From positions 1-64,000 of the forward strand of contig JAJRQQ010000028.1 in assembly GCA_024280155.1 (NCBI GenBank): DNA of 64,000 bases. The letters run 5' to 3'. Positions 26,950 to 35,823 of the stretch are shown here, piece after piece. Positions within the stretch are counted from its first letter, which is position 1. Every line of letters starts with the position of its first letter. This stretch comes from Bacteroidota bacterium (lineage in GTDB: Bacteria > Bacteroidota > Bacteroidia > Flavobacteriales_D > Crocinitomicaceae). The notes under the pieces were generated by a model, which saw only the letters and a list, made by a program, of their open reading frames with translations, did not search any database and was not told where the DNA came from. A program made the position numbers and the translations under genes.

Positions 26950-27246
26950 ATGAAGCGAGTAATAGCTAAAAGAACTTTACGAGAATTTTGGGAAAATCAT
27001 GCAGATTCGGAGCAATATCTTAAAACTTGGTATGAAACTGCTAGAAATTCAAATTGGAATTCTCCAAATGATATAAAAAAGACTTATGTCAATGCAAGTA
27101 TCCTAAAAGACAGTAGAGTTGTTTTTAACATTAAAGGAAATTCATATAGACTTATTGTTAAATTCAACTATGAAAGAAAATGGGCGTTTATTAGGTTTAT
27201 AGGAACTCATGCTGCATATGATAAAATTAACGCTGATACAATTTAA
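26950..27246 (+). CDS. higB: HigB-type mRNA interferase toxin
   Basis: The toxin is 98 residues from MKRVIAKRTLREFWENH. The HigB/RelE-superfamily core is visible in the closing strands SRVVFNIKGNSYRLIVKFNY and WAFIRFIGTHAAYDKI. Such toxins cleave mRNA on translating ribosomes. A start at TTG 26923 is possible but would overlap the promoter. The toxin gene comes before its antitoxin, the usual hig order. Confidence 0.85.
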   Translation: MKRVIAKRTLREFWENHADSEQYLKTWYETARNSNWNSPNDIKKTYVNASILKDSRVVFNIKGNSYRLIVKFNYERKWAFIRFIGTHAAYDKINADTI

Positions 27247-27259
27247 AAAAAATAGAATT

Positions 27260-27628
27260 ATGGAAATTAAACCTATTAAAACAGAAAAAGATTACGAAAT
27301 AGCTCTCGAAAGACTTGAGTTAATTTTTGATGCAAGTCCTAACTCAAAAGAAGGAGATGAAGCGGAAATTTTATCAATGTTAATTGACAATTACGAAAAC
27401 AAATATTATCCAATTGAAGCTCCTGACCCAATTGAAGCAATTAAAATTCGAATGGAGGAAATGAACTTGAAACAGAAAGATTTAGTTGGAATTATTGGTG
27501 GAAAAAGCAGAGTATCTGAAATTTTGAACCGAAAGAAAAGATTAACAGTTGAAATGATTAGGGAATTGGAAAAAATACTTCACATTTCTGCCTCTGTTCT
27601 TGTGAATAATTATCAATTATCAAGATAA
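27260..27628 (+). CDS. higA: HigA-type antitoxin, XRE-family helix-turn-helix
   Basis: The 122-residue protein (MEIKPIKTEKDYEIALERL) has an N-terminal toxin-binding helical part and a C-terminal helix-turn-helix: IKIRMEEMNLKQKDLVGIIG, then SRVSEILNRKKRLT. It neutralises HigB and represses the operon, probably through the inverted repeat at 26895. The frame extends back to 27209 inside higB, but 27260, 13 bp after the toxin stop, gives the standard N terminus. Confidence 0.9.
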   Translation: MEIKPIKTEKDYEIALERLELIFDASPNSKEGDEAEILSMLIDNYENKYYPIEAPDPIEAIKIRMEEMNLKQKDLVGIIGGKSRVSEILNRKKRLTVEMIRELEKILHISASVLVNNYQLSR

Positions 27629-27839
27629 AACAATAAAGGGTAACAATCAGTATAGTTGATGGTTGCATAGTACTAAAATTGAAGTTCAGTTCTCTTAATA
27701 AAAGTTCTGTGTTAAACTGAAAGTTTCGGCTAATTCATAAATTACACTCTTTACTTTAAATGTAATGTTTCCGTTTTTAAAATTTTCTAATTTACTCATC
27801 TTATCGTTTTTAGTGTATGCTTAAGTTATACTATCAAAA

Positions 27840-28265
27840 CTAAAACAATTGGTTGTCTATAATGTAATAACGCCAAGCTTTTTTCGAATCTTCAAAATGA
27901 AGAACTGTATATCTTATTTTGTTTTCTCTCAGTAGATTGTAATTTTCTTCTGACATATAGAGTATTTTATTTTTTCGTTTAGGCTGTTTTTTACCATTAT
28001 CAACAGCAGTGACGACATTACCGTTATTCAATAAAAATGTAATCGTACAATCTCGTTTTATTAGACTCTTTTGCCAAGGTATAGTAAGAAAAAAACAACG
28101 TTCATGATTGTCTCTGATTAAAGAATCTGGTATATCAACAACTTCTCTTAGTGAAATGAAATTGTGATTATTGCACATACCGATAAGTCCTAGTTTTGGA
28201 CTAAATTCTTGAGAAAATACGAGAAAATTTAAAGTAACTGCTGAAATAAGAAGAATTGTTTTCAT
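27840..28265 (-). CDS. Small secreted hypothetical protein
   Basis: The 141-residue protein has a signal peptide (MKTILLISAVTLNFLVFSQ). The mature part is beta-rich (CTITFLLNNGNVVTAVD, IRYTVLHFEDSKKAWRYYI) and has two cysteines. It stands alone next to the higBA pair. I do not recognise a family. Confidence 0.65.
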   Translation of the reverse strand: MKTILLISAVTLNFLVFSQEFSPKLGLIGMCNNHNFISLREVVDIPDSLIRDNHERCFFLTIPWQKSLIKRDCTITFLLNNGNVVTAVDNGKKQPKRKNKILYMSEENYNLLRENKIRYTVLHFEDSKKAWRYYIIDNQLF

Positions 28266-28488
28266 ACTGATTTTTTTAATGTTCTTTAAAATTAAAATCC
28301 AATAACGTAATCTATTTACGTTGAACTAGAAAGTAATCATCAAAAACTACAACCAATACAATGTTTTGTTAATTACAAAAATTATTGATTTTTACATCGA
28401 CTACGTTAAGCATAGATTTTTTTTTTCATCGAGGTAAAAGGAAACAACAAATTCAATTTAGTAGTACAATTCTAACTAATTATATAGA

Positions 28489-29133
28489 TTATACCAATTC
28501 TTTCTTGGCCTTCACCGTCCCTATTTCTCTCGTAATAAAATCGATATCGGCTTTTGGGGAACGTGCAGGAGAGTATTCTCTTCCATAAAAAATAATTTGT
28601 AAATGCAGTTTGTTCCAGAGGTCTTCAGGAAATAAACGTTTTGCATCTTTCTCCGTTTGTACAACATTTTTATCTGGAGTAATGCCCCAACGAACCAACA
28701 AACGTTGAATATGTGTGTCAACTGGAAAAGCTGGGACACCAAAAGCTTGCGACATAACCACAGAAGCTGTTTTGTGACCGCCTCCAGGGAATTCTTCTAG
28801 TTTTTCAAATGATTGAGGAACTTCACCATCGTATTTTTCAATCAACATTTCTGACAAAGTGTAAATGGCTTGTGATTTTCGTGGGGAAAGTCCACACGGG
28901 CGAATAATGGCTTTAATTTCTTCTACAGAAAGTTTAACCATGTCAAAAGGATTGTCTGCTAAATTAAATAAAGTTGGTGTGATGAGGTTAACTCGCTTAT
29001 CTGTACATTGCGCAGAGAGTAAAACGGCAATGAGTAATGTGTATGGGTCTTTATGATCAAGAGGAATAGGGGTTGTTGGATATAATTTCTCCAACTCATC
29101 AACGATGTATTGCGCTTTTTCTTTTTTAGTCAT
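28489..29133 (-). CDS. nth: Endonuclease III-like DNA glycosylase lacking the Fe-S cysteines
   Basis: The 214-residue protein has the HhH-GPD fold. The catalytic lysine is in FPGGGHKTASVV and the catalytic aspartate in PVDTHIQRL, so it should be a bifunctional glycosylase/AP lyase acting on oxidised pyrimidines. After IIFYGRE, where endonuclease III normally has C-X6-C-X2-C-X5-C for a [4Fe-4S] cluster, the sequence reads YSPARSPKADIDF with no cysteine; the only two cysteines (AQCTD, RPCGL) are elsewhere. The usual V-G-R of the hairpin is G-G-H. It is a single gene with no close partners. Confidence 0.9.
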   Translation of the reverse strand: MTKKEKAQYIVDELEKLYPTTPIPLDHKDPYTLLIAVLLSAQCTDKRVNLITPTLFNLADNPFDMVKLSVEEIKAIIRPCGLSPRKSQAIYTLSEMLIEKYDGEVPQSFEKLEEFPGGGHKTASVVMSQAFGVPAFPVDTHIQRLLVRWGITPDKNVVQTEKDAKRLFPEDLWNKLHLQIIFYGREYSPARSPKADIDFITREIGTVKAKKELV

Positions 29134-29175
29134 TTTATTCTATATTATTTTTTTATAACAAAACGTTGAATGTTA

Positions 29176-29236
29176 AGCACTGAGCCCTGAGCTGACTCCG
29201 TTGAGTTTATCGAAACGTGTCGAAGCGAGAAGTGAG
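29176..29236. repeat. Dispersed intergenic repeat, copy 1
   Basis: Contains CCCTGAGCTGA and 'gagtttatcgaaacgtgtcg', the same words as copies at 33505, 44931, 46173 and 52106. It lies between the TPR gene and nth. Confidence 0.6.
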
Positions 29237-29239
29237 ATT

Positions 29240-29860
29240 TTATTTAACCTTGAATTTCCTGGTTAAAAACTGCATAAATTCGTTGAATTGTTTTTTTGAA
29301 GTAAATATTTTTTTAAACTCCTCCATCTTCGATGAAATCTCTTCGTCTGTTAATCTCTCCTCTTTATTTGTTTCAATCGTATTCTTTTTGGTTTGATTTT
29401 CTTGTTGAACTTGTTCTTCCTTTTTAACTGTGGGCAAAGAATTCTCTTTCTTTTTTCTTAACTCATCAGATTTTTCAAAATGTGCATTTGCTTGAGCTTG
29501 AGCACCCATTTCTTCCAACAAAACACCTAAATTATTTTGAGAAATTTCATCACTGGGGTCTAAATCAATCGCTTTTTCATAATCTTCAATTGCACCATCA
29601 ATATCGTTAAAGTGTTTTTTAGCATAGGCACGTGAGGCATAACGAAAAGCATATTTAGGTTGTAACTCAACCGCTAAATCAAAATCTGCAATACATTTCT
29701 CTTTTTGATTGGTGTGAAGATAGGCTATGGCACGATCAGAAAGAACAATAGAGTTTTGAGGGCTTTCAATTAATGCTTTACTATATCCCAGAATAGCTTC
29801 TGAATAATCTCCTTTTTCAAACGCTTTATGCGCTTCTTCGTGTATTTTATTTGCAAACAT
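29240..29860 (-). CDS. TPR-repeat protein
   Basis: The 206-residue protein has three tetratricopeptide repeats in residues 5-110 (EAHKAFEKGDYSEAILGYSK, YAFRYASRAYAKKHFNDI, EISQNNLGVLLEEMG). A charged Glu/Lys/Gln-rich linker follows, then a C-terminal helical segment (FKKIFTSKKQFNEFMQFL). There is no signal peptide, so it is probably a cytoplasmic scaffold. It is divergent from the gene at 29879 with only 18 bp between starts. Confidence 0.8.
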   Translation of the reverse strand: MFANKIHEEAHKAFEKGDYSEAILGYSKALIESPQNSIVLSDRAIAYLHTNQKEKCIADFDLAVELQPKYAFRYASRAYAKKHFNDIDGAIEDYEKAIDLDPSDEISQNNLGVLLEEMGAQAQANAHFEKSDELRKKKENSLPTVKKEEQVQQENQTKKNTIETNKEERLTDEEISSKMEEFKKIFTSKKQFNEFMQFLTRKFKVK

Positions 29861-29878
29861 TCCGTAAATTTAACGCTT

Positions 29879-30121
29879 ATGAATAACAATACAATGATTT
29901 TTCCACAATACCGAAAAATGTCGAACAATAAAACCTTCTATAAAATTACAAGTTCCAAATCATTCGAAGAAATTCAATTGATAGGAGAAAAAGCTGTAAT
30001 TCATCGTGTTGTAGCAGAACAATACCCTGAAATGTTGCGAATTCAAGACATGTTAAGTATGGAGAACGATTGGTTTTTCCCTTCTAATGAGGATGAATAC
30101 AATGCGATTATTAATTCCTAA
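29879..30121 (+). CDS. Conserved-looking small protein of unknown function
   Basis: The 80-residue protein begins MNNNTMIFPQYRKMSNNKTF and includes KSFEEIQLIGEKAVIHRVVA and YPEMLRIQDML. It is soluble, with no signal peptide. A later start at MIFPQYRKM (29894) is equally possible. I recall similar small proteins in Flavobacteriales but cannot assign a function. Confidence 0.65.
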   Translation: MNNNTMIFPQYRKMSNNKTFYKITSSKSFEEIQLIGEKAVIHRVVAEQYPEMLRIQDMLSMENDWFFPSNEDEYNAIINS

Positions 30122-30148
30122 TTCATATTTTTTATTTAATTTCATTGC

Positions 30149-30547
30149 ATGAAAATAATAGCTATCATATCGACCCTTTTATTATTAACAGCTTGTTCTT
30201 TGAACGCAACGCAAGAAGCCTCTTTGAATAACGCTAAAACATCCTTCATCAATGCCAAGAACAATGGTTCTGTGATGAGTTATGTTGCTTTTACTTTACC
30301 AGATGCTGTGGCATATTATCAGAAACAAGGTGATTCTGTTTTTCAGAAAAGGTTTGATTTATCTGAGAATAATTACAACACATTTATTCAGGATGGAAAT
30401 ATTCGGAAAATAACCCAAAAAGATGGTGTCATTCAGGTGAAATTTGAATTCCTTGAAGTGAATATGGATGAGGTGAGTAAGGAAAATCAAATTCTTTATG
30501 CATTGTCTGATAATGATGGTGAATCTTGGTTCTTTCTAGAGGAATAA
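30149..30547 (+). CDS. Small lipoprotein
   Basis: The 132-residue protein has a lipoprotein signal (IISTLLLLTACSLN). The mature part is a small alpha/beta domain (MSYVAFTLPDAVAYYQKQGD, GESWFFLEE). The closing pattern resembles domains that monitor protein folding or envelope stress, but this is not firm. It lies 54 bp before the outer-membrane protein gene. Confidence 0.65.
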   Translation: MKIIAIISTLLLLTACSLNATQEASLNNAKTSFINAKNNGSVMSYVAFTLPDAVAYYQKQGDSVFQKRFDLSENNYNTFIQDGNIRKITQKDGVIQVKFEFLEVNMDEVSKENQILYALSDNDGESWFFLEE

Positions 30548-30600
30548 GATTATTTTAATGATGCTATTTTTTCACCAGAGAAACGACTAATTGTTCAAGA

Positions 30601-31404
30601 ATGAGATTTATAACATTACTTTTTCTTTCGATTACTACTTTTTCATTTTCGCAAGGCTACGTTCCGTCTGGAGGACGTTCAATGTCTATGGGGAATGCTT
30701 CAACAACATTTAACGATGTGTGGGCGTATCATAATAATCCGGGTGCTTTGGCTGATGTAGATAAAATCTCAGTAGGATTGTCTTACGAAAATAGATTTTT
30801 ACTCAAACAATTACAAAGTCAGGGCTTAGCGATTGCAATTCCATTAAAAGTTGGTGTGCTTTCTTTTGGAGGAAATTTTTACGGTTATTCACTCTATCGG
30901 TCAACGAAAGTTGGAATGGGATACAGTATGAAACTTTCAGAAAAATTATGTGCAGGAGTTCAGTTGAATTACCAGAATCTAACCATTCAAAATTATGATT
31001 CGAAGAATGCACTAACTGCAGAAGTAGGAATTTATGCCAAAATAACCGACAAATGGTTGTTGGGAGTCAGTGTGTTCAACCTTGGAAGAGCAAAATTGTC
31101 TGAATACCAAGACGATCGATTCTCAACTGTGTTCCGCTTGGGGAATTCTTATAAATTTTCAGATAAATTATTATTGACGGGTGAATTTGAGAAAGACCTC
31201 GATTCACCTTTGCGATTTAAAGCAGGGTTAGAATATCAAATTGTCGATCATTTTTATGTGAGAGGTGGTTTCTTAACCTCTCCAACGGAAGCAACATTTG
31301 GTTTTGGGTATAATTTTAAACAAATCCGATTGAATGTTGGTAGTGCATACGAAAGAGTAGTGGGTTGGTCTCCTCATTTTTCAATTTCTTTTGTAGGTAA
31401 ATAA
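30601..31404 (+). CDS. Outer-membrane beta-barrel protein, PorV/PorQ/FadL-like
   Basis: The 267-residue protein has a signal peptide (MRFITLLFLSITTFSFSQ) and then GGRSMSMGNASTTFNDVWAY and NNPGALA. This glycine/asparagine-rich start is shared by PorV, PorQ and FadL-type barrels. The remainder is alternating beta strands ending in an aromatic-rich C terminus. The helix-hairpin-helix barrel gene follows with no gap, so the two products probably act together in the outer membrane. Confidence 0.75.
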   Translation: MRFITLLFLSITTFSFSQGYVPSGGRSMSMGNASTTFNDVWAYHNNPGALADVDKISVGLSYENRFLLKQLQSQGLAIAIPLKVGVLSFGGNFYGYSLYRSTKVGMGYSMKLSEKLCAGVQLNYQNLTIQNYDSKNALTAEVGIYAKITDKWLLGVSVFNLGRAKLSEYQDDRFSTVFRLGNSYKFSDKLLLTGEFEKDLDSPLRFKAGLEYQIVDHFYVRGGFLTSPTEATFGFGYNFKQIRLNVGSAYERVVGWSPHFSISFVGK

Positions 31405-33498
31405 ATGTCAAATTTGGTGAAAAATAGCGTCATTATTTTTATTGTTTTGTATTCTTCATTTTCTTTTGCACAAAAAGAACATGAACGTGGAAAAGAAGTT
31501 GTTCAGCAAAGAATAGAATTTATTTCGGAGCAATTAGAGAATGAAAATATAGATTTAACAGATGTTGTTGAATATTTGTATTACCTCTACGATCATCCAT
31601 TAAACTTAAATCAAGCTGGAGCAGAAGAATTGGGGGAAATGCAGCTGCTGACTGAAGTTCAAATAAATGATTTACTACTTCACCGTAAACGTTTTGGAAA
31701 ATTGATTTCAATTTACGAATTGCAAAGTTTAAAATATTGGGATATGCAAACCATCGAAATGGTACTACCCTTTATTCGTGTTGATGACCGATTGGATAAC
31801 ATTCATGTAACATTAAAAGAAGCATTTCAGCAAGGGAAATTTGAAGCATATTTTCGTTTTCAGACCATTGCAGAAAACAAAAAAGGATACGATGACGTGT
31901 CTGATTCGATTCTAAATAATAGTAATTCGTACTATCACGGAGATCCAAATCGGTATTACACTCGACTTCGTTTCAGTTATCGAACGAACTTAAGTGTAGG
32001 GGTGACTGCTGAGAAAGATCCTGGAGAACAATTTTTTAAAGGAGCTCAGAAAAATGGGTTTGATTTTTATTCTGCACATGCATTCTACAAAGGAGGTAAA
32101 TATTTAAAATCGGTTGCTTTAGGGGATTATCAAGTGCAAATTGGACAAGGGGTTAATTTTTGGTCAGGGTACGCTTTTGGTAAAACAGCGGATGTAACTA
32201 ATGTGAAAAAATCTGCCAAATCACTAAAACCTTATACATCCGTTGATGAGACACGATTTCTACGTGGTGCTGCTGTTGAGTTAGGGTATAAAAATTTTAC
32301 TTTAACGAGTTTTGCATCCTATAAAGGTGTAGATGCATCAGTAATAACGAATGATTCTCTTGTCGAGGATCAAGAGTTTATTTCAAGCATAAACCTCACT
32401 GGATTTCACCGTACAAATTCTGAGATAGAAAAGAAAGATCAATTGAAAGAAATGATTATCGGTTCGAATTTGAGGTTTAAAATTCGAAACTTGCATCTTG
32501 GTGTTGCAGCAGTGTATCAAGGTTATGATAAACCCTACACAAAAGATACTTTTGCATACAATCAATTCGATTTTCGTGGACAAAATAACTTGAGTTTAAG
32601 TGCAGATTATAGTTATGTTCTTCGGAATTTTAATTTTTTTGGAGAAGTTTCTCGTGTTTCTTATTCTGGAGCTTTCGCTCAATTGCATGGTGTTTTATTC
32701 TCTCTTGATCGACGGGTTTCTATGAGTTTGGTGTATCGCAACTACCAGAAAGATTACCAAACATTCTATAACGCTGGTTTTGCAGAAGGTAGTAGAACGC
32801 AGAACGAAAAAGGAATCTACGCAGGATTAAAAGTGAATTGGTCACGTGTTTTCTCTACAAATGCATACGTTGATTTATTTAAGTTCCCGTGGATGCGTTA
32901 CCAAGTAGATGCTCCTTCTGTTGGACATGAGTTTATGATTCAACAATCGTACCGAGCGAGTCGTAGATTTGAAATCTATGTTCGTTTTAGAGAACAAAAT
33001 AAAGAAAGAAATAGCCGATATTCCGATGGGACAATTACTGAATTGGAGAATGTTTTACAACGAAATTATCGATTCAATTTGAGTTACAAAGTTTCAGAAA
33101 GTGTGCGTCTGAAAAGTAGAATTGAATATGTGACAATTAATAGGCCAAGTCAGGAAAAAGATGAAGGAATGATTTTAACGCAAGACGTAATTTTTAAACC
33201 AAAATCTTTCCCTTTGAGCTTTTCATTGAGATATGCTCTTTTCGATACGGACAGCTATGATTCTAGAATTTACACCTATGAAAATAATGCCCTTTATGTT
33301 TTCGCAGTTCCTTCATACTACTATCGAGGAAGTCGTGCCTATGTTTTAATTCGCTATAAATTCTGGAGAAAATTTGACCTTTGGTTTAGATACGGTATAA
33401 ATATTTATGCAAATCGAAATACACTTGGCTCTGGCCCAGAAATGATTCGTGGAAACACCAAAACAGACATCACCATTCAATTAAGAATCAAATTGTAA
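31405..33498 (+). CDS. Helix-hairpin-helix domain outer-membrane beta-barrel protein
   Basis: The 697-residue protein has a signal peptide ending SFSFAQ. Residues about 55-125 hold a ComEA-like helix-hairpin-helix pair (LNLNQAGAEELGEMQLLTEV, FGKLISIYELQSLKYW). The other 550 residues are amphipathic beta strands rich in Tyr, Arg and Phe, as in a large barrel. HhH motifs normally bind DNA backbone non-specifically, so its place on an outer-membrane protein is odd. It abuts the PorV/PorQ-like gene. A link to DNA uptake is speculative. Confidence 0.8.
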   Translation: MSNLVKNSVIIFIVLYSSFSFAQKEHERGKEVVQQRIEFISEQLENENIDLTDVVEYLYYLYDHPLNLNQAGAEELGEMQLLTEVQINDLLLHRKRFGKLISIYELQSLKYWDMQTIEMVLPFIRVDDRLDNIHVTLKEAFQQGKFEAYFRFQTIAENKKGYDDVSDSILNNSNSYYHGDPNRYYTRLRFSYRTNLSVGVTAEKDPGEQFFKGAQKNGFDFYSAHAFYKGGKYLKSVALGDYQVQIGQGVNFWSGYAFGKTADVTNVKKSAKSLKPYTSVDETRFLRGAAVELGYKNFTLTSFASYKGVDASVITNDSLVEDQEFISSINLTGFHRTNSEIEKKDQLKEMIIGSNLRFKIRNLHLGVAAVYQGYDKPYTKDTFAYNQFDFRGQNNLSLSADYSYVLRNFNFFGEVSRVSYSGAFAQLHGVLFSLDRRVSMSLVYRNYQKDYQTFYNAGFAEGSRTQNEKGIYAGLKVNWSRVFSTNAYVDLFKFPWMRYQVDAPSVGHEFMIQQSYRASRRFEIYVRFREQNKERNSRYSDGTITELENVLQRNYRFNLSYKVSESVRLKSRIEYVTINRPSQEKDEGMILTQDVIFKPKSFPLSFSLRYALFDTDSYDSRIYTYENNALYVFAVPSYYYRGSRAYVLIRYKFWRKFDLWFRYGINIYANRNTLGSGPEMIRGNTKTDITIQLRIKL

Positions 33499-33504
33499 AT
33501 AGAA

Positions 33505-33543
33505 CACTGAACACTGAGCATTGAGCCCGTCGAAGTGCGAAGT
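33505..33543. repeat. Dispersed intergenic repeat, copy 2
   Basis: Contains 'cactgagcattgagcccgtc' followed by GAAGTGCGAAGT, related to the copies at 29176, 44931, 46173 and 52106. It separates the convergent HhH barrel gene and dnaX. Confidence 0.6.
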
Positions 33544-33551
33544 CCTCCCCC

Positions 33552-35272
33552 CTAAAACTCAATATCTAAATTAAATGTATTCTTCAGTGAATGCATATTT
33601 GGATTTTTTCGAGCAAGTGCATTGTAACGATTTTTTCCTGTTTGGAATTTTATTTCATCCTCGGGAGCATCTGATTCTATGACTTTTATTTCGATATAAC
33701 TGTTCTTTAGTTTTCCACGAATAAAACCATGTAAGTCGCCCAATTCACTTGAAAAATAACCCACTTGGATATGATTATCAACGATTAACTCATAATTATG
33801 ATCTTCTTTTCTTTTTAAATCACGCTTAATCATTGAATTATAAATGGTTTCCTTCCCGTCTTCCTTTGCTTTAATTGCGTATTGCCTCCAGAACATCTTT
33901 AAATCGTCGAAAGAATAGTCATTATTTAAAGTTCCTTGTTTTGAAGACGCAGAAATATCTGCATTCTTTTTGCGTAACTCATGAAACTTTTTAATCGAGA
34001 GATTTGATGTGTTTAAGGAACCTGTTGGTGACTTTAGAGTCTTGGGTTCTTCAATAACCGGTGTTGTTTTTACGTCAGGTTTAACTTGCTTTGGTTTACT
34101 ATTCGCAATCTTTCGTAGGTTCTGTTTAGGAAATGGAATTATCTCAACGGGATCCGTCAGTCCTTTTTTTTTTGGAGCTCCTGATTAATGGAACACAATT
34201 GCATTAAAGCCATCTCAACCAATAATCGCTGATTCTTTGCAGCTTTGTAGTCAACATCTGTTTTACTTAGAACGCCTAAAGCTCTGAGGATATGTTTATC
34301 ATCGGTGTCTTTAGCTTGATCGATGAAGCGTTGTTTAATTGCATCCCCAACTTCTAAAAGATTGGCCGTTCTAACATCTTTACAAACCAATAGATTTCTG
34401 TAATGCTCAGCTAAACCAACAATAAAATTGTGTGTATCAAAACCTTTCTCTACAATGTCATTGAGCAATAAAAGTGATGCGGGAATATCTTCTTTTTTTG
34501 CATTTTCTACAAAACGGAAGAAATAATCATAATCAAGAATGTTTAAATTTTCAATGACTTTGTCATACGTAATGTTGTCTCCAGAGAATGTTACGATTCG
34601 ATCAAAAATTGACAAAGCATCTCTCAAGGCACCATCGGCTTTTTGAGCAATAACGTGTAAAGCACTTTCTTCTGCCTGAACACCTTCCCTTTCTGCAACA
34701 AATTTTAGATGAGAAGCGATATCATTTACACGAATTCTATTGAAATCAAAAATTTGACATCTCGAGAGAATCGTAGGAATAATTTTATGTTTTTCAGTCG
34801 TTGCAAGAATGAAAATTGCGTGTTTTGGCGGTTCTTCTAATGTTTTTAAGAATGCATTAAAAGCACTTGCGGATAACATGTGGACCTCATCAATGATATA
34901 TACTTTATGCGTTCCTAGCTGAGGAGCGACACGCACCTGAGCAATCAAGTCTCTGATGTCATCAACTGAATTATTGGATGCTGCATCTAGTTCAAAAACA
35001 TTTAATGATGCGCCAGAATTAAATGATTCACACGATTCACATTGATCGCACGCTTCAATTTTTTCTGTTCGATTAAAACAGTTGATTGTTTTTGCTAAAA
35101 TACGAGCCGTTGTCGTTTTTCCAACTCCACGAGAACCACAAAACAAAAAAGCTTGTGCTAAATGTTCACTTTTTATTGCATTCTTCAACGTATTCGTAAT
35201 GGACTTCTGTCCAACAACTGTATCAAAAGTTTGCGGTCTATATTTTCGTGCGGATACTACAAAATCACTCAT
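33552..35272 (-). CDS. dnaX: DNA polymerase III subunit gamma/tau, read across a frameshift site
   Basis: The zero frame (34157-35272, 371 aa) holds the clamp-loader ATPase: Walker A GSRGVGKTT near 47, a zinc module CFNRTEKIEACDQCESC, the DEVHML Walker B, and the LSRCQIF sensor. It stops at a TGA directly after ten As. A -1 shift there opens the frame down to 33552, adding 203 residues ending NPNMHSLKNTFNLDIEF, a tail typical of Bacteroidota DnaX, for 573 in all. So the short form is gamma-like and the shifted form tau-like. An AGGAG, an A AAA AAG heptamer and a hairpin surround the site. A simple base-calling error in the homopolymer is the alternative. Confidence 0.9.
34145..34182 (-). promoter_or_regulatory. 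Candidate recoding site in dnaX
   Basis: On the coding strand: AGGAG (34178-34182), four bases, ten As (34164-34173) ending in the zero-frame codons AAA AAG, TGA at 34157-34159, and a hairpin ACGG-ATC-CCGT (34147-34157) whose stem can extend by G-U pairs to 34145-34159. The heptamer A AAA AAG is the one used by Escherichia coli dnaX, which also relies on an upstream Shine-Dalgarno and a downstream hairpin. Confidence 0.6.
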
Positions 35273-35277
35273 CAGAA

Positions 35278-35285
35278 CAAATATA
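35278..35285 (-). promoter_or_regulatory. -7 promoter box (TATATTTG) for dnaX
   Basis: Exact TAnnTTTG match with only 5 bp to the ATG at 35272, implying a leaderless or nearly leaderless transcript if used. Confidence 0.5.
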
Positions 35286-35452
35286 GTTTTTTTTCAAGAA
35301 TAAATCTTCCTCTTGTTTATTTTTTAAGTGACTTATTTAAATTAAAATCTACTCTGAGTTAATAGGTCATGAACTGTTAACACATGTAGAATTTCTCACC
35401 ATTCAAAAAAAGATGGTTTTACTGATGAAATTCATAAGTTTATTTTTTTGAT

Positions 35453-35460
35453 TAAGTTTG
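35453..35460 (+). promoter_or_regulatory. -7 promoter box (TAAGTTTG) for the small lipoprotein gene
   Basis: Exact TAnnTTTG match, 31 bp before the ATG at 35492. Together with the terminator at 35824 it defines a monocistronic unit. Confidence 0.5.
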
Positions 35461-35491
35461 TAATGATTAAAAACTTAAACGAAAATATATT

Positions 35492-35803
35492 ATGAAAAAA
35501 TCAATCTTAGCAATCGGAGTTCTGGCTTTAACTTTGGCTTCATGTGGAGGACCAAGTCAAGCAGAATTTGACACAGCAGCAAAAACAGTTTGTGATTGTA
35601 TGGCAGAAAAATCAGCTGAAGAAGAAGCAAATCCTTCTGAGTTTGATATTGACATGTCTGATTTAGACTATGCTTTATGTGCATTAGATGTTGTTTTAGA
35701 TGTTGATGTAACAGATGAAAAAATGGCAACAGCTATTGAAAGTACTTGTTCAGATTTGTCTGAAATTCACGCAGAATACGTAAAAGAATTAGAAGTTCAA
35801 TAG
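35492..35803 (+). CDS. Small acidic cysteine-containing lipoprotein
   Basis: The 103-residue protein has a lipoprotein signal (LAIGVLALTLASCGG). The mature part is helical and very acidic, with four cysteines (VCDCMAEK, ALCALD, STCSDL) that could form two disulfides or bind metal. It has its own promoter box and terminator. I recognise no named family; it is presumably periplasmic or surface-exposed. Confidence 0.75.
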   Translation: MKKSILAIGVLALTLASCGGPSQAEFDTAAKTVCDCMAEKSAEEEANPSEFDIDMSDLDYALCALDVVLDVDVTDEKMATAIESTCSDLSEIHAEYVKELEVQ

Positions 35804-35823
35804 AGTCTAATTAAAAATAAATG

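Noticed and set aside
27695-27799. 34-residue minus-strand frame (MSKLENFKNGNITFKVKSVI...) after higA
   Set aside because: It is short, isolated and without a recognisable family or promoter; it could be a fragment.
35490-35729. Minus-strand open frame rich in Leu and His
   Set aside because: It is the antisense of the lipoprotein gene, whose signal peptide and lipobox are convincing.
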